Origin: Chersky-840 sp963848335
Lineage (GTDB): Bacteria > Actinomycetota > Acidimicrobiia > Acidimicrobiales > UBA8190
DNA length: 64,000 bases
Direction of reading: 5' to 3'
Assembly (NCBI GenBank): GCA_963848335.1
Contig: CAWKDD010000003.1
Location: 372,001 to 436,000 of the forward strand
Shown: piece after piece, positions 52,516-61,110 of the stretch
Position numbering within the stretch: the stretch's first letter is position 1
Layout: each line of letters starts with the position of its first letter
The notes under the pieces: model-generated
Seen by the model: only the letters and a program-made list of their open reading frames with translations
Database searches by the model: none
What the model was told of the DNA's origin: nothing
Translations under genes and position numbers: made by a program

Positions 52516-52850
52516 GCGCCGACAGGGTCCTGGGCGACATCGGTTCCAAGATCGTCTTCGAAGATGATCGGGTTCGGGTGTGGAGACTGAAGCTGGCGCC
52601 GGGGGAGGACAGCGCCATCCACCGGCACGAGCTCGACCACCTCCTCATCCAGATCGCGGGTGACCGGATCGCGGTGATCCCCGAGGCGGACACCGAGGGG
52701 CCCTACACCCAGGAGCTGGCCGCCGACGTGGTCCCGGGAGCTGTGGTCCACGTCGCCAAAGGAGGTGTGGAGCGGGCACGCAACGTGGGCGACAGGGACT
52801 ACTTGGAGATCATCGTCGAGTTGAAGCACGACGGGGTCGTGGCCCGATGA
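52512..52850 (+). CDS. Small cupin-domain protein
   Basis: 112 residues from GTG 52512, which overlaps the TetR stop (GTGA). A single beta-barrel cupin: IVFEDDRVRVWRLKLAPGED, then IHRHELDHLLIQIAGDRIAV with the His/His/Glu-like metal site (HRHELDH), and VVHVAKGGVERARNVGDRDY. It has no second domain, so it may bind a small ligand or metal without being a known enzyme. Its stop overlaps the next start by 4 bases, placing it in the middle of a tightly coupled three-gene operon. Confidence 0.85.
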   Translation: MSADRVLGDIGSKIVFEDDRVRVWRLKLAPGEDSAIHRHELDHLLIQIAGDRIAVIPEADTEGPYTQELAADVVPGAVVHVAKGGVERARNVGDRDYLEIIVELKHDGVVAR

Positions 52851-53776
52851 CGCCCGGCTCGAGTGGCCCTTCTTCGTCCCACTGGCCTCGGCTGCCGGTC
52901 GCCGAATGGACGCCCACCCGCGACACTCTGCAGCTGTGGACGCAGATCGTGGGCAAGGTGCGCATGGTCAACACGCCCTTGATCAACCACTGGTGGAACG
53001 TGCCGCTCTACGTCACGGCGCGCGGCTTGACCACCTCTTTGGTCCCACACCCCCACGGGACGGACTTTCAGATCGACTTCGACCTGCACGACCACCAGCT
53101 CAACATCGCCACCGATGCCGGCGAACGTCGCTCGTTTCCCCTGGAGTCTCGACCGGTGGCGGAGTTCTATGCCCGTCTCATGGAGCTGCTCGAGCACCTC
53201 GGAGTCGGCACCACGATCTGGCCCATGCCGGTCGAGATCGAAGGCGCCGTCCCGTTCACCGAGGACCACGTGCACGGCACCTACGACCCCGATCAGGCTC
53301 ACCGCTTCTGGCTGCTCCTGGTACAGAGCGAGCGGGTGTTCGAGGTCTTCCGCAGCCGCTTCATCGGCAAGGCGAGCCCCGTCCACTTGTTCTGGGGTGC
53401 GTTGGATCTGGCTGTCACTCGATTCTCGGGACGCACGGCGCCGCCGCATCCCGGTGGTGCCCCGAACTGTGGACCGCGGGTGATGCTCGAGGCCTATTCC
53501 CATGAGGTGAGCAGCTGTGGCTACTGGCCGGGCGGCGAAGGAGAGGGCGTGTTCTATTCCTACGCATACCCCGAGCCGCCCGGGTACCGCGAGACGGCGA
53601 TCCTCCCCGAGTCGGCGTCGTTTCGTGAGGATCTCGGCGAATTCGTGCTCCCCTACGAGGTCGTGCGCAGAGCCGGGGACCCCGACGCCGTCGTGCTCGA
53701 CTTTCTGCAATCGAGCTACGAAGCCGCAGCCGATTGCGCCCGGTGGAATCGCCACGATCTCGAACGACACGTATAG
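52847..53776 (+). CDS. DUF5996 family protein
   Basis: 309 residues starting at ATG 52847, overlapping the cupin stop. WPRLPVAEWTPTRDTLQLWT, QIVGKVRMVNTPLINHWWNV, PLYVTARGLTTSLVPH and FWGALDLAVTRFSGR are the signature segments of DUF5996. The invariant NHWW and the later SHEVSSCGYWPGG are present. The family is widespread in actinobacteria and proteobacteria, with no assigned activity. It is the last gene of the TetR-cupin-DUF5996 operon. Confidence 0.9.
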   Translation: MTPGSSGPSSSHWPRLPVAEWTPTRDTLQLWTQIVGKVRMVNTPLINHWWNVPLYVTARGLTTSLVPHPHGTDFQIDFDLHDHQLNIATDAGERRSFPLESRPVAEFYARLMELLEHLGVGTTIWPMPVEIEGAVPFTEDHVHGTYDPDQAHRFWLLLVQSERVFEVFRSRFIGKASPVHLFWGALDLAVTRFSGRTAPPHPGGAPNCGPRVMLEAYSHEVSSCGYWPGGEGEGVFYSYAYPEPPGYRETAILPESASFREDLGEFVLPYEVVRRAGDPDAVVLDFLQSSYEAAADCARWNRHDLERHV

Positions 53777-53821
53777 ACACACGCCATGGCGCCGGCGTTG
53801 ACCGAAGAATGAGGCCGAGGC

Positions 53822-53953
53822 TCAGTTCCAGCTCGGGTCCGTCGCCCTCCGTGTCGCCGGTCCCGGCGAGACCCGGACCAATGGCGACCAGTACAGGGCG
53901 GCGAGCAGCCCGAGGCCTACGAAGCCGACGATGAGCAGCACCCCCTCGCCCAT
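53822..53953 (-). CDS. Small membrane protein (43 aa)
   Basis: ATG 53953 to TGA 53822. It has one hydrophobic helix (GVLLIVGFVGLGLLAALYW) followed by a short Pro/Arg tail. It is preceded by GAGAGGCCCGT at ideal ribosome-site spacing and starts 9 bases after the nitronate monooxygenase stop on the same strand, so it is probably co-translated with it. It is too short for family assignment. Confidence 0.55.
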   Translation of the reverse strand: MGEGVLLIVGFVGLGLLAALYWSPLVRVSPGPATRRATDPSWN

Positions 53954-53962
53954 ACGGGCCTC

Positions 53963-55033
53963 TCAGCCCAGGCGGGCCGCCCAGTCGGCGATGGCGTGGC
54001 GGGCTCCGTGGGCCAGGCGGAGCGTGACCTCCTCGGCAGGAAGCGCCTCGGCGAGGCTGTGGGCCTCCCCGGCCCAGAGGTTGATGAGATCGGGGTCGCC
54101 CACGGCGCGGCCGTGGCTGCGGAGAGGAGAGGTCAGGTGATGGACCTCGGGGTACGCGTTCGGTGCGTCGTCGCCGTACTGGGTGTGCAGCCGGTTCGAG
54201 ATCCCCCGGGCCAGGCGGCCGCTGAATGCCCGCGTGAGCACGGTCTGAACGCCCGTCGCCGTGGCGGCCCGCTGTGCCTCCGAGGTGCCGGCTTCAGGCG
54301 TCCTCAGGTAGGCGGTCCCTATCTGCGCCGCCCGAGCGCCGGCCACGAGCACGGCCGCCAGAGCCGGGCCGGTCATGATCGAGCCGGCGGCGATCAGGGG
54401 CAGGTCTACCTCGGCCTGCACGAGCTGGAGTGCCGCCAACAGCGTCAGGTCCGATTGGGAGGTGTCGTCGACGAACACGCCACGATGCCCACCCGCCTCG
54501 ACGCCTTGCACGATGAGCGCGTCGGCACCGGCCGAAGCGCCTTGGCGCGCCTCGTGGGGCGAGGTCACAGTCAGCCACACCTCCGTCCCGGCCGCCCGAA
54601 GCTGTTCGATAGCGGGCGTGGGAGGTATCCCGAACGTGAACGAGACGACTGCCACGGGCTCTCTCCGCAGCATGTCGATCTTCTCCTCGAAGCTGTCATC
54701 GTCGAATGTGGGCTGTCCGAGCTCGACTCCGGCGCGCTGGGCCTCGGGGAGCAGGCGAGCGGCGTATCCTTGGACCTGCTCGGGATCAGCGGCCCGGTCT
54801 CCCCCGACGAAGACATTGACTCCGAAGCGCTCGATCTGGGCACGGGTGACGGAAATGTCCTCTCGCAGGCGTTCGGGGGTGAGGTAGCCCGCCGCCAGGA
54901 ACCCGAGTCCGCCGGCTCGATCGACCGCCACGGCGAGCGCGGGCGTGGACGGACCGCCGGCCATCGGTGCCTGGACGATCGGGATCCTCAGCGTTCCGAG
55001 GACACCCTCGGGGCGCGCTGAGAACTCGGGCAT
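53963..55033 (-). CDS. Nitronate monooxygenase (2-nitropropane dioxygenase-like)
   Basis: 356 residues from ATG 55033, preceded by GGAGG. TIM-barrel FMN enzyme: IPIVQAPMAGGPSTPALAVA, GGLGFLAAGYLTPERL, VSFTFGIPP, ADALIVQGVEAGGHRG with the catalytic His, PLIAAGSIMTGPALAAVL and GARAAQIGTAYLRTPEAG. It oxidises alkyl nitronates or related compounds. It is followed by a 43-codon gene for a membrane peptide and is divergent from an SDR gene. Confidence 0.92.
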   Translation of the reverse strand: MPEFSARPEGVLGTLRIPIVQAPMAGGPSTPALAVAVDRAGGLGFLAAGYLTPERLREDISVTRAQIERFGVNVFVGGDRAADPEQVQGYAARLLPEAQRAGVELGQPTFDDDSFEEKIDMLRREPVAVVSFTFGIPPTPAIEQLRAAGTEVWLTVTSPHEARQGASAGADALIVQGVEAGGHRGVFVDDTSQSDLTLLAALQLVQAEVDLPLIAAGSIMTGPALAAVLVAGARAAQIGTAYLRTPEAGTSEAQRAATATGVQTVLTRAFSGRLARGISNRLHTQYGDDAPNAYPEVHHLTSPLRSHGRAVGDPDLINLWAGEAHSLAEALPAEEVTLRLAHGARHAIADWAARLG

Positions 55034-55263
55034 CAGGCACCTCCGTGGCGCTCGGATCGAAACCCCGTCGGGATAGGCCGCTCTCAGGATTGCAGCGGTC
55101 CCGGGGCCGGCGCCAGCGCCGACGCGGCCGCGGCTAGCCCCGGGCAAGGGGAAAGGTGAGGAACGCGGCCCGGGCGGACGACCGGCCCGACGGGCGTCGA
55201 AAGGCGCGATCATGTTCGCGATTCCGACTGCAAGACCATCTTCACGATACGGAGGACCACACT

Positions 55264-56013
55264 GTGGGCGCGGATGTCAAACCGGGCGGTGTCTTCCCCG
55301 ACTCCCCTGAGGACACCAGGGTCGCCATCGTCACCGGGGCCTCACACGGCATCGGCGCAGGCCTGGTCACGGCATTTCGCCACTGCGGGTACTCGGTCGT
55401 TGCCACGTCGCGCTCGATCCCCGCCACCGACGATGACGACATCCTCGCCGTGGAGGGTGATATCGCAGACGCCGGGACCTCCCGGAGGTTGGTGGAGCAG
55501 GCGCTTGAGCGGTTTGGACGAATCGACAGCTTGATCAACAACGCAGGCGTATTCATCGGCAAGCCGTTCACGGACTACACATTCGACGACTATGGCGCCA
55601 TGACCGATGTGAATCTGACCGGCTTCTTCCACATCACCCAGGCGGTGATTCCCCAGATGCTCACCCAGGGCGGCGGCCACATCGTCAACATCACGGCGAG
55701 CTTCGTCGACCACGCAGACAGCAAGAGACCGTCCGCATTGGCGTCCCTCACCAAAGGGGGATTGGCGGCCGTGACCCGGGCGTTGGCCATCGAATATGCG
55801 TCACGCGGTGTACGGGTCAACGCGGTGGCTCCCGGAGTCATCCGGACCGACTTGGACGACCCGGCCTCCTATGAGGGCTTGGCCGAACTCCACCCTCTCG
55901 GCCGAGTCGGTGAGATAAGCGACATCGTCGACGGGATCCTCTATCTCGAAAAGGCCACCTTCGTCACAGGCGAGATTCTGCACATCGACGGGGGGCAGAA
56001 CGCGGGACGTTGA
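55264..56013 (+). CDS. Short-chain dehydrogenase/reductase lacking the catalytic Tyr
   Basis: 249 residues from GTG 55264; an open frame extends upstream to 55156 without homology. Rossmann fold: VAIVTGASHGIGAGLVTAF (TGxxxGIG), INNAGVFIGKP (NNAG), VNLTGFFHITQ, and VNAVAPGVIRTDL. Where classical SDRs have YxxxK, this one reads ASLTKGGL: Lys is kept but Tyr is Ala. Some SDR subgroups show the same change, so it may be a non-classical enzyme rather than dead. The C-terminal GEILHIDGGQNAG is normal. It is divergent from the nitronate monooxygenase gene. Confidence 0.9.
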   Translation: MGADVKPGGVFPDSPEDTRVAIVTGASHGIGAGLVTAFRHCGYSVVATSRSIPATDDDDILAVEGDIADAGTSRRLVEQALERFGRIDSLINNAGVFIGKPFTDYTFDDYGAMTDVNLTGFFHITQAVIPQMLTQGGGHIVNITASFVDHADSKRPSALASLTKGGLAAVTRALAIEYASRGVRVNAVAPGVIRTDLDDPASYEGLAELHPLGRVGEISDIVDGILYLEKATFVTGEILHIDGGQNAGR

Positions 56014-56052
56014 CCTGGCATCAAGAGGTGGGCCCTCCCCTACCCGATGTCC

Positions 56053-57498
56053 TCAGATGACTGGCGCCGATCTGGCCGCGGACGCTCCGGCAAAGCGACC
56101 GAAGAGCGTCGAGTCGCCTAACGACAGACCCGATGCATAGCCGAAGGAGCAGATCCCAGCAGTGCTCCGCCCGGCCGCGAACAAGCCCGGGATTGCTGTA
56201 CCCCCTATGTCCAGGACCTCGCCGGCGACCGTTGTCTCGAGGCCTCCCAGCGTGAACGGAGCGTAGGGCGCGGAACCCCGCCGCAGATCGAAGGCTCCGA
56301 GTGGGGGGAGGAGAGGCCGCACACGCTCGGGACGTTTGTGGAACACCGGGTCGGCGCCGAACTCGGCGTGGCGGTTGTAGAGCGCGAGAGTCGCTTCGAG
56401 CGAGCCCGCCGGCAGGTCCATCAGATCCTCCAATTCGTCCACCCGCTCGCACACCCAGGAAGCCTCGAGGCCCATCCAGTTGGGCGCGTAGCCGGCCTCA
56501 TCGATCACGAGGAAGCAGGTGGCGTCGCGCTCGTAGAGTGCGGCCTGGCCAACCCTGCCCATATATGTGTCCTCGTTTATGAAGCGCTGGCCGAAGCCGT
56601 CGACGATGATGCCCTCGATCAGCTGCCGCGGCGGAATGATGGGCAGTGAGACTTCCCCGGCGTGCATGTTCTTGACCCGGGCCCCGACCGCCTGGGCCAT
56701 CTCGATGCCGCGGCCGTCGTCCGTTTCGGTCCCGACCTTCCACGTCCCCAGCAGCAGGGAAGGTGCGTGGCGCCGAAGCATCTCGTCGTTCCAGATGAAT
56801 CCTCCAGAAGTGAGCACGACGCCCCTGCGGGCTTTGACCGCCAACCGCTCGCCGTAGCGGAGGGCCACGGCGCCAACCACTCGGCCGTGGTCGACGACCA
56901 GGCGCTCGACCCGCGTGTCGTAGGAGAGGTCTGCTCCGGCACCCACGGCGGCCTCGGCGAGCTTCTGCATGAGCAGCCACCCCGTGGAGCGCTTGGTCTT
57001 GGCCAGGTGCCCTCGAGGGGCGGGCACCGCGATCTCGTTGAAGGGCCAGGCGTCCTCGCCGCCGGACCAGACAAGTCCCTCGGTTCCGGAGGGAGCCATC
57101 TGAGTCTCGACGTCGAGACGGGCGTCGTACTCGACTCCTCGGGCCACCAGCCAGTCGAAGTGGCCGAGACTCGCCTCGGCATAGGCGACAACCTTGGCCT
57201 CGTCGGGCTCGGGTCCGCACGCCGCAAGCAGGTAACGCACCATGTTGTCGACCGAGTCCTCGAACCCGCAGGCGAGCTGGACGGGCGTGCCCCCGCCGAG
57301 ATACACGATCCCTTCGGACAAGGCTGCGGCGCCTCCCGCGCCCGAGGCTCGCTCGGCCACCAGCACCTCGGCGCCACCGTGCCGGGCGGCATGCGCGGCA
57401 CAGCTGCCCGCTGCGCCGAAACCGGCCACGAGCACATCGGTCTCCACGTCGAACGAGCCGACCTCGGCCAGCTCCAGAGGGCTCAAGCGCTCGGGCAC
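56053..57498 (-). CDS. FAD-binding oxidoreductase (fumarate reductase/3-ketosteroid dehydrogenase-like)
   Basis: 481 residues from GTG 57498. DVLVAGFGAAGSCAAHAARH (FAD P-loop), VLVAERASGAGGAAALSEGI, RRGVVLTSGGFIWNDEMLR, GQRFINEDTYMG and IPGLFAAGRSTAGICSFGYA are the signatures of the FAD_binding_2 family that includes fumarate reductase flavoproteins and 3-ketosteroid-delta1-dehydrogenases. The substrate is not determined. It is downstream of MarR by 41 bases on the same strand, so possibly part of the MFS-MarR operon. Confidence 0.88.
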   Translation of the reverse strand: MPERLSPLELAEVGSFDVETDVLVAGFGAAGSCAAHAARHGGAEVLVAERASGAGGAAALSEGIVYLGGGTPVQLACGFEDSVDNMVRYLLAACGPEPDEAKVVAYAEASLGHFDWLVARGVEYDARLDVETQMAPSGTEGLVWSGGEDAWPFNEIAVPAPRGHLAKTKRSTGWLLMQKLAEAAVGAGADLSYDTRVERLVVDHGRVVGAVALRYGERLAVKARRGVVLTSGGFIWNDEMLRRHAPSLLLGTWKVGTETDDGRGIEMAQAVGARVKNMHAGEVSLPIIPPRQLIEGIIVDGFGQRFINEDTYMGRVGQAALYERDATCFLVIDEAGYAPNWMGLEASWVCERVDELEDLMDLPAGSLEATLALYNRHAEFGADPVFHKRPERVRPLLPPLGAFDLRRGSAPYAPFTLGGLETTVAGEVLDIGGTAIPGLFAAGRSTAGICSFGYASGLSLGDSTLFGRFAGASAARSAPVI

Positions 57499-57539
57499 CT
57501 CAACGCGCCCTTCGCCGGCACTGCGCCCTCGGCACCAGG

Positions 57540-57983
57540 TCAGTCACCGGCTTCGCGGTCCTTTCTCACCTGGGCCAGGATCCGCCCCAGGATCTCGAGG
57601 TCGTCGGCCGGCAGCTCGGACAGGCCCACCGGGGGCTGCTCGAGGATCTGCTGGGCCCGTCGGGCCAGCGACGCACCGGCAGGGGTGGCCACCACAAGCT
57701 TGGCCCGCCGGTCGGTGGGATGGGCCCGGCGCTCGACCAGGCCCATGTGCTCGAGGTCATCGACCACCGGGGTCAGGTTAGGGGGATCCACACCGAGCAC
57801 AGTGGCCAGCTCCCCCATGGGCATGGGCCGATGGGCGATCCGTCGTAGCGCTCTGACCTTGCCGAAGCTCAGACCGACCTGTTCGCTGACCTCTCGTCGG
57901 CGCTCGTTGTCCAGCACCAGGTCGGCCATGGTCAGCCACACCCGGCGCTCCGCTCTGTCGCGACGGCCGCTCGCCGATGTCAT
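57540..57983 (-). CDS. MarR-family transcriptional regulator
   Basis: 147 residues from ATG 57983, overlapping the MFS stop (ATGA). Winged helix: LSFGKVRALRRIAHRPMPMG, ELATVLGVDPPNLTPVVDDL, EHMGLVERRAHPTDRRAKLV (wing with DxRxx) and the terminal dimerisation helix. It probably represses the upstream efflux gene. An AT-rich 18-bp inverted repeat in front of the MFS gene (59459-59476) is the candidate operator. Confidence 0.93.
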   Translation of the reverse strand: MTSASGRRDRAERRVWLTMADLVLDNERRREVSEQVGLSFGKVRALRRIAHRPMPMGELATVLGVDPPNLTPVVDDLEHMGLVERRAHPTDRRAKLVVATPAGASLARRAQQILEQPPVGLSELPADDLEILGRILAQVRKDREAGD

Positions 57984-59455
57984 CCTGTGTTCCCTTCGAG
58001 AAACTCGGGGTTGATGGCCTCGGCCGTACGTCGGGCCGTGGCCCGAGCCCACGGCGAGGTGGCGACCAGGCCCAGGACCAACACGGTCGCTCCACATCCG
58101 ACCAGGACCCACCAGCCGGCCCGGCTGGCCAGGGCGAAGTCGGGGTGCTCGGTCTTCTGCAAGGAGGTGGACACCAGTGCACCCACCACCGCCACGCCCA
58201 GGGTCTGGCCGATTTGGCGCGAGGTGGAGGCAATGGCCGCCGCCACGCCGGCCTGGGCGCGGGGCATTCCCGAAACCGCGGCATTGGTGATCGGCGCGTT
58301 CACGAAACCGAAGCCGATGCCGAAGATCACGTAGGCGAGGAACAACGATGTGAATGGGGTAGTGGCGCTCAGTCCGACCAGCATGAGACAGGCCGCGCCC
58401 AACGTCGTGCCTGCGATGACCAAGGGGATCCTCGCTCCCCGACGACCGACCAACCGCCCGGAGAACGGCGGGAGGAGCATCGTCATGGCGGCCATGGGCA
58501 AGGTGTCGATCCCGGCGTGGAGAGCGGACAGCCCGCGCACGTCCTGGAGGTAGAGGGTGTTCAGGAACAGGAAGCCACCGAGCGCGGCGAAGGCGGCGAC
58601 GGCGATGACCGCAGCCGAGGAGAACGGCACGGACCGGAAAAAACGAAGATCGATGAGCGGCTCCCTGACCCTGTGCTCCCAGACCACGAGCGCCACCAGC
58701 GACACGGCGGCCACCGCGAAAGCCAGGACGATGAGGGCCGACGACCAGCCCCGCTCGGGAGATTCGATGATGCCGTAGGTGAGCGAGCTCAGGAGGACGA
58801 TCACGAACACCTGCCCGGGGACGTCCACCCTCCTGGCCTCCGGTGCTTTGGATTCGGGGATAAAGCGCAGGGCCAGGACCAGCGCCGTCAACCCGACCGG
58901 GATGTTGATCCAGAAGATCGACCGCCAACCGACCGAGGTCACGAGCAGCCCGCCGACCACCGGGCCCAGGGCCATGGACACCCCGACCACCGCAGCCCAG
59001 ACCCCGATGGCCTGGGCACGCTCCCGAGGGATGGTGAAGGTGTTGGTGATGATCGACATGGCCACCGGGTTCAACATCGATCCACCCACGGCCTGGACCA
59101 TGCGGAAGACGATCAACGTGGTCAGGTTGGGGGCCAGGCTGCACAGCAACGAACCTGCGGCGAAGGTGAGCAGCCCGACGACGAACGTGCGGCGGCGCCC
59201 CAGGCGGTCCGCCGTCGAGCCCGAGAGCATGAGCAGGCTGGCCAGCACCAAGGTGTAGGCGTCCACCGTCCACTGAAGGCCGGAGAGCGGGGCGTGGAAT
59301 TCCCGGCCGACAGACGGCAGGGCGACGTTGACGACGGTGACATCGAGCCCCACGATGAGCAGGCTCATCGAGCAGATGAGGAGGATGCCCACGCGCCGCC
59401 GGCGGCTGAGCTCATCGCCCTCGGCCCGACTGGGACCGATCCCTTCTAAGACCAT
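57980..59455 (-). CDS. MFS drug efflux transporter, EmrB/QacA (DHA2) family
   Basis: 491 residues from ATG 59455; upstream codons in the same frame are unconserved. It has 14 predicted helices. LLIVGLDVTVVNVALPSVGR is the D1 motif of 14-TMS DHA2 exporters; WTVDAYTLVLASLLMLSGST, ADRLGRRRTFVVGLL (motif A) and GPVVGGLLVTSVGWRSIFWI (motif C) are complete. It exports hydrophobic compounds by proton antiport. It is first in the operon with the MarR regulator. Confidence 0.93.
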   Translation of the reverse strand: MVLEGIGPSRAEGDELSRRRRVGILLICSMSLLIVGLDVTVVNVALPSVGREFHAPLSGLQWTVDAYTLVLASLLMLSGSTADRLGRRRTFVVGLLTFAAGSLLCSLAPNLTTLIVFRMVQAVGGSMLNPVAMSIITNTFTIPRERAQAIGVWAAVVGVSMALGPVVGGLLVTSVGWRSIFWINIPVGLTALVLALRFIPESKAPEARRVDVPGQVFVIVLLSSLTYGIIESPERGWSSALIVLAFAVAAVSLVALVVWEHRVREPLIDLRFFRSVPFSSAAVIAVAAFAALGGFLFLNTLYLQDVRGLSALHAGIDTLPMAAMTMLLPPFSGRLVGRRGARIPLVIAGTTLGAACLMLVGLSATTPFTSLFLAYVIFGIGFGFVNAPITNAAVSGMPRAQAGVAAAIASTSRQIGQTLGVAVVGALVSTSLQKTEHPDFALASRAGWWVLVGCGATVLVLGLVATSPWARATARRTAEAINPEFLEGNTG

Positions 59456-59458
59456 AAT

Positions 59459-59476
59459 AGTTATCTCATCATAACT
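59459..59476. promoter_or_regulatory. Inverted repeat, candidate MarR operator
   Basis: AGTTAT-CTCATC-ATAACT, an AT-rich island 4 bases upstream of the MFS start. Confidence 0.5.
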
Positions 59477-59541
59477 TCTCTCTCGTCCGGCGACGACGCT
59501 CCCAGCGCGTCGACCCACGTGAGCTACGCGAGGCTGGCGGG

Positions 59542-60456
59542 GTGTCGGACGCGCCCGGGAACCCTGCCGCCCCCGCACCGGGCCCGCTCGTGACAGTGGA
59601 GGACCCCGACGACCCGCGACTCGACGTCTACCGGGCTCTCAACGACCCGGCCGGCCGGACCCGGCGGGACACCGACCTGTCGGTTTTCGTGGTCGAGGGG
59701 AAGCTTGCTGTCGACCGGCTCCTCACATCCGAGTACGCGGTGCGCTCCCTGCTCGTCGACCATCACCAGGTCACGGCGGCGGGAGACCTGGTGGCGGCCA
59801 CACGGGCCCGGGGCGCACCGGTGTTCGTGGCGTCTCGGACCGTCGTGGCCCACACGGTGGGTTTCGCCCTGCACAGGGGTGTGGTCGCAGTGGCGGACCG
59901 CCCGCCGCCCGCCGATGCCGGGCGGCTGCTGGCCGACGCGGCGGGAACATCGGCTCCGGACGCTACGCCCTCGCTCATCGCCATCCTCGAAGGACTCAAC
60001 GACCATGAGAACATCGGGGCGCTGTTCCGCAACGCCGCGGCCTTCGGGGCGGCCGGGGTCCTCTTGGACCCGACGTGCGCCGACCCGCTCTACCGCCGAT
60101 CGATCAGGGTGTCGGTCGGGCATGTCCTGCGCATGCCCTTCGCTCGGTTGGTGCCGTGGCCGACCGGGCTTCACCAGGTGCGGGCGGCGGGCTTTGTCGT
60201 CGCCGCGCTGGCTCCGCATCCGGCTGCCGGTAGAGAGGTCCGTGCTGTCAGCCTCGACGATCTGAAGGCCACGATGTCGGGCCCGGATCACCCCGTGGGT
60301 GTGGCCCTGCTCCTCGGTGCAGAGGGTTCGGGACTGACGGATACGGCTGTGGCCGCGTCCGATGTGGTGGTCCGAATCCCGATGGCGGACGGGGTCGACT
60401 CGCTCAACGTGGCCACGGCCGCCGCGGTGGCCTTCCACACGCTCGCCGGGCCCTGA
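59542..60456 (+). CDS. SpoU/TrmH-family RNA 2'-O-methyltransferase
   Basis: 304 residues from GTG 59542. The trefoil-knot SAM domain occupies the C-terminal half: LNDHENIGALFRNAAAFG (motif 1, with the catalytic Arg), LLLGAEGSGLTDTAV (motif 2) and VRIPMADGVDSLNVATAAA (motif 3). The N-terminal part has the substrate-binding strands (DLSVFVVEGKLAVDRLL; HRGVVAVADRPPP). It methylates a ribose in rRNA or tRNA; the site is unknown. Single gene. Confidence 0.92.
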   Translation: MSDAPGNPAAPAPGPLVTVEDPDDPRLDVYRALNDPAGRTRRDTDLSVFVVEGKLAVDRLLTSEYAVRSLLVDHHQVTAAGDLVAATRARGAPVFVASRTVVAHTVGFALHRGVVAVADRPPPADAGRLLADAAGTSAPDATPSLIAILEGLNDHENIGALFRNAAAFGAAGVLLDPTCADPLYRRSIRVSVGHVLRMPFARLVPWPTGLHQVRAAGFVVAALAPHPAAGREVRAVSLDDLKATMSGPDHPVGVALLLGAEGSGLTDTAVAASDVVVRIPMADGVDSLNVATAAAVAFHTLAGP

Positions 60457-60610
60457 CGGCCGTCACGACAGCAGGTGCCGAGATGTGCGTAACGCCTCTC
60501 CACCGACCGAACCCACGAGTACACGATTCAGGAGCCGGCCTTTCCGGCTCGGATAGAGTCGAAGGGGTTGGGGTGATCCATCGCCTCGGGACCAAGGACG
60601 AGAAACGGAA

Positions 60611-61015
60611 ATGAAGAAGAGCGGGTCGCAAAAGAGCACCACTCCTTCTCAGCTGATCGACGCGAGAATCGAGGAGTTGGACGACTGGCGGGGAGAGATG
60701 CTCAGCCGGCTCCGTGCCTTGGTCAAGGAAGCGGATCCCGAAGTCGTCGAGGAGTGGAAGTGGAGAGGCGTTCCGGTGTGGTACCACGACGGGATGATCT
60801 GCACAGGCGAGACCTACAAGAGCATCGTGAAGATGACCTTTGCCAAAGGGGCCGCTCTGACGGATCCATCGGGCCTCTTCAACTCCAGCCTCGAAGGCAA
60901 CACCAGACGAGCCATCGACTTCCACGAGGGTGAGAAGATAAACGAGCGGGCGTTGAAAGCCCTCGTTCGAGCCGCTGTGACCCTGAACGAGTCCAAGACG
61001 GGCCGATCCCGGTAA
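60611..61015 (+). CDS. DUF1801 family protein
   Basis: 134 residues from ATG 60611. LIDARIEELDDWRGEMLSRL, RALVKEADPEVVEEWKWRGV, PVWYHDGMICTGETYKSIVK and MTFAKGAALTDPSGLFN match the DUF1801 (YdhG/YjhX-like) fold of short proteins with an alpha-beta core. Function is not established. It stands alone between the methyltransferase and VOC genes. Confidence 0.9.
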   Translation: MKKSGSQKSTTPSQLIDARIEELDDWRGEMLSRLRALVKEADPEVVEEWKWRGVPVWYHDGMICTGETYKSIVKMTFAKGAALTDPSGLFNSSLEGNTRRAIDFHEGEKINERALKALVRAAVTLNESKTGRSR

Positions 61016-61110
61016 CACCAACTCGTCCCCAGGCCATCCGGCCAACTCCCCGGTGCGACGGAGCCATCGACGCGCGAAGATCACTCCTGACACGAGCCCG
61101 GGAGGTCTCC

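Noticed and set aside
60454..60465. TGACGGCCGTCA palindrome at the methyltransferase stop
   Set aside because: Twelve bases only and includes the stop codon; likely by chance.
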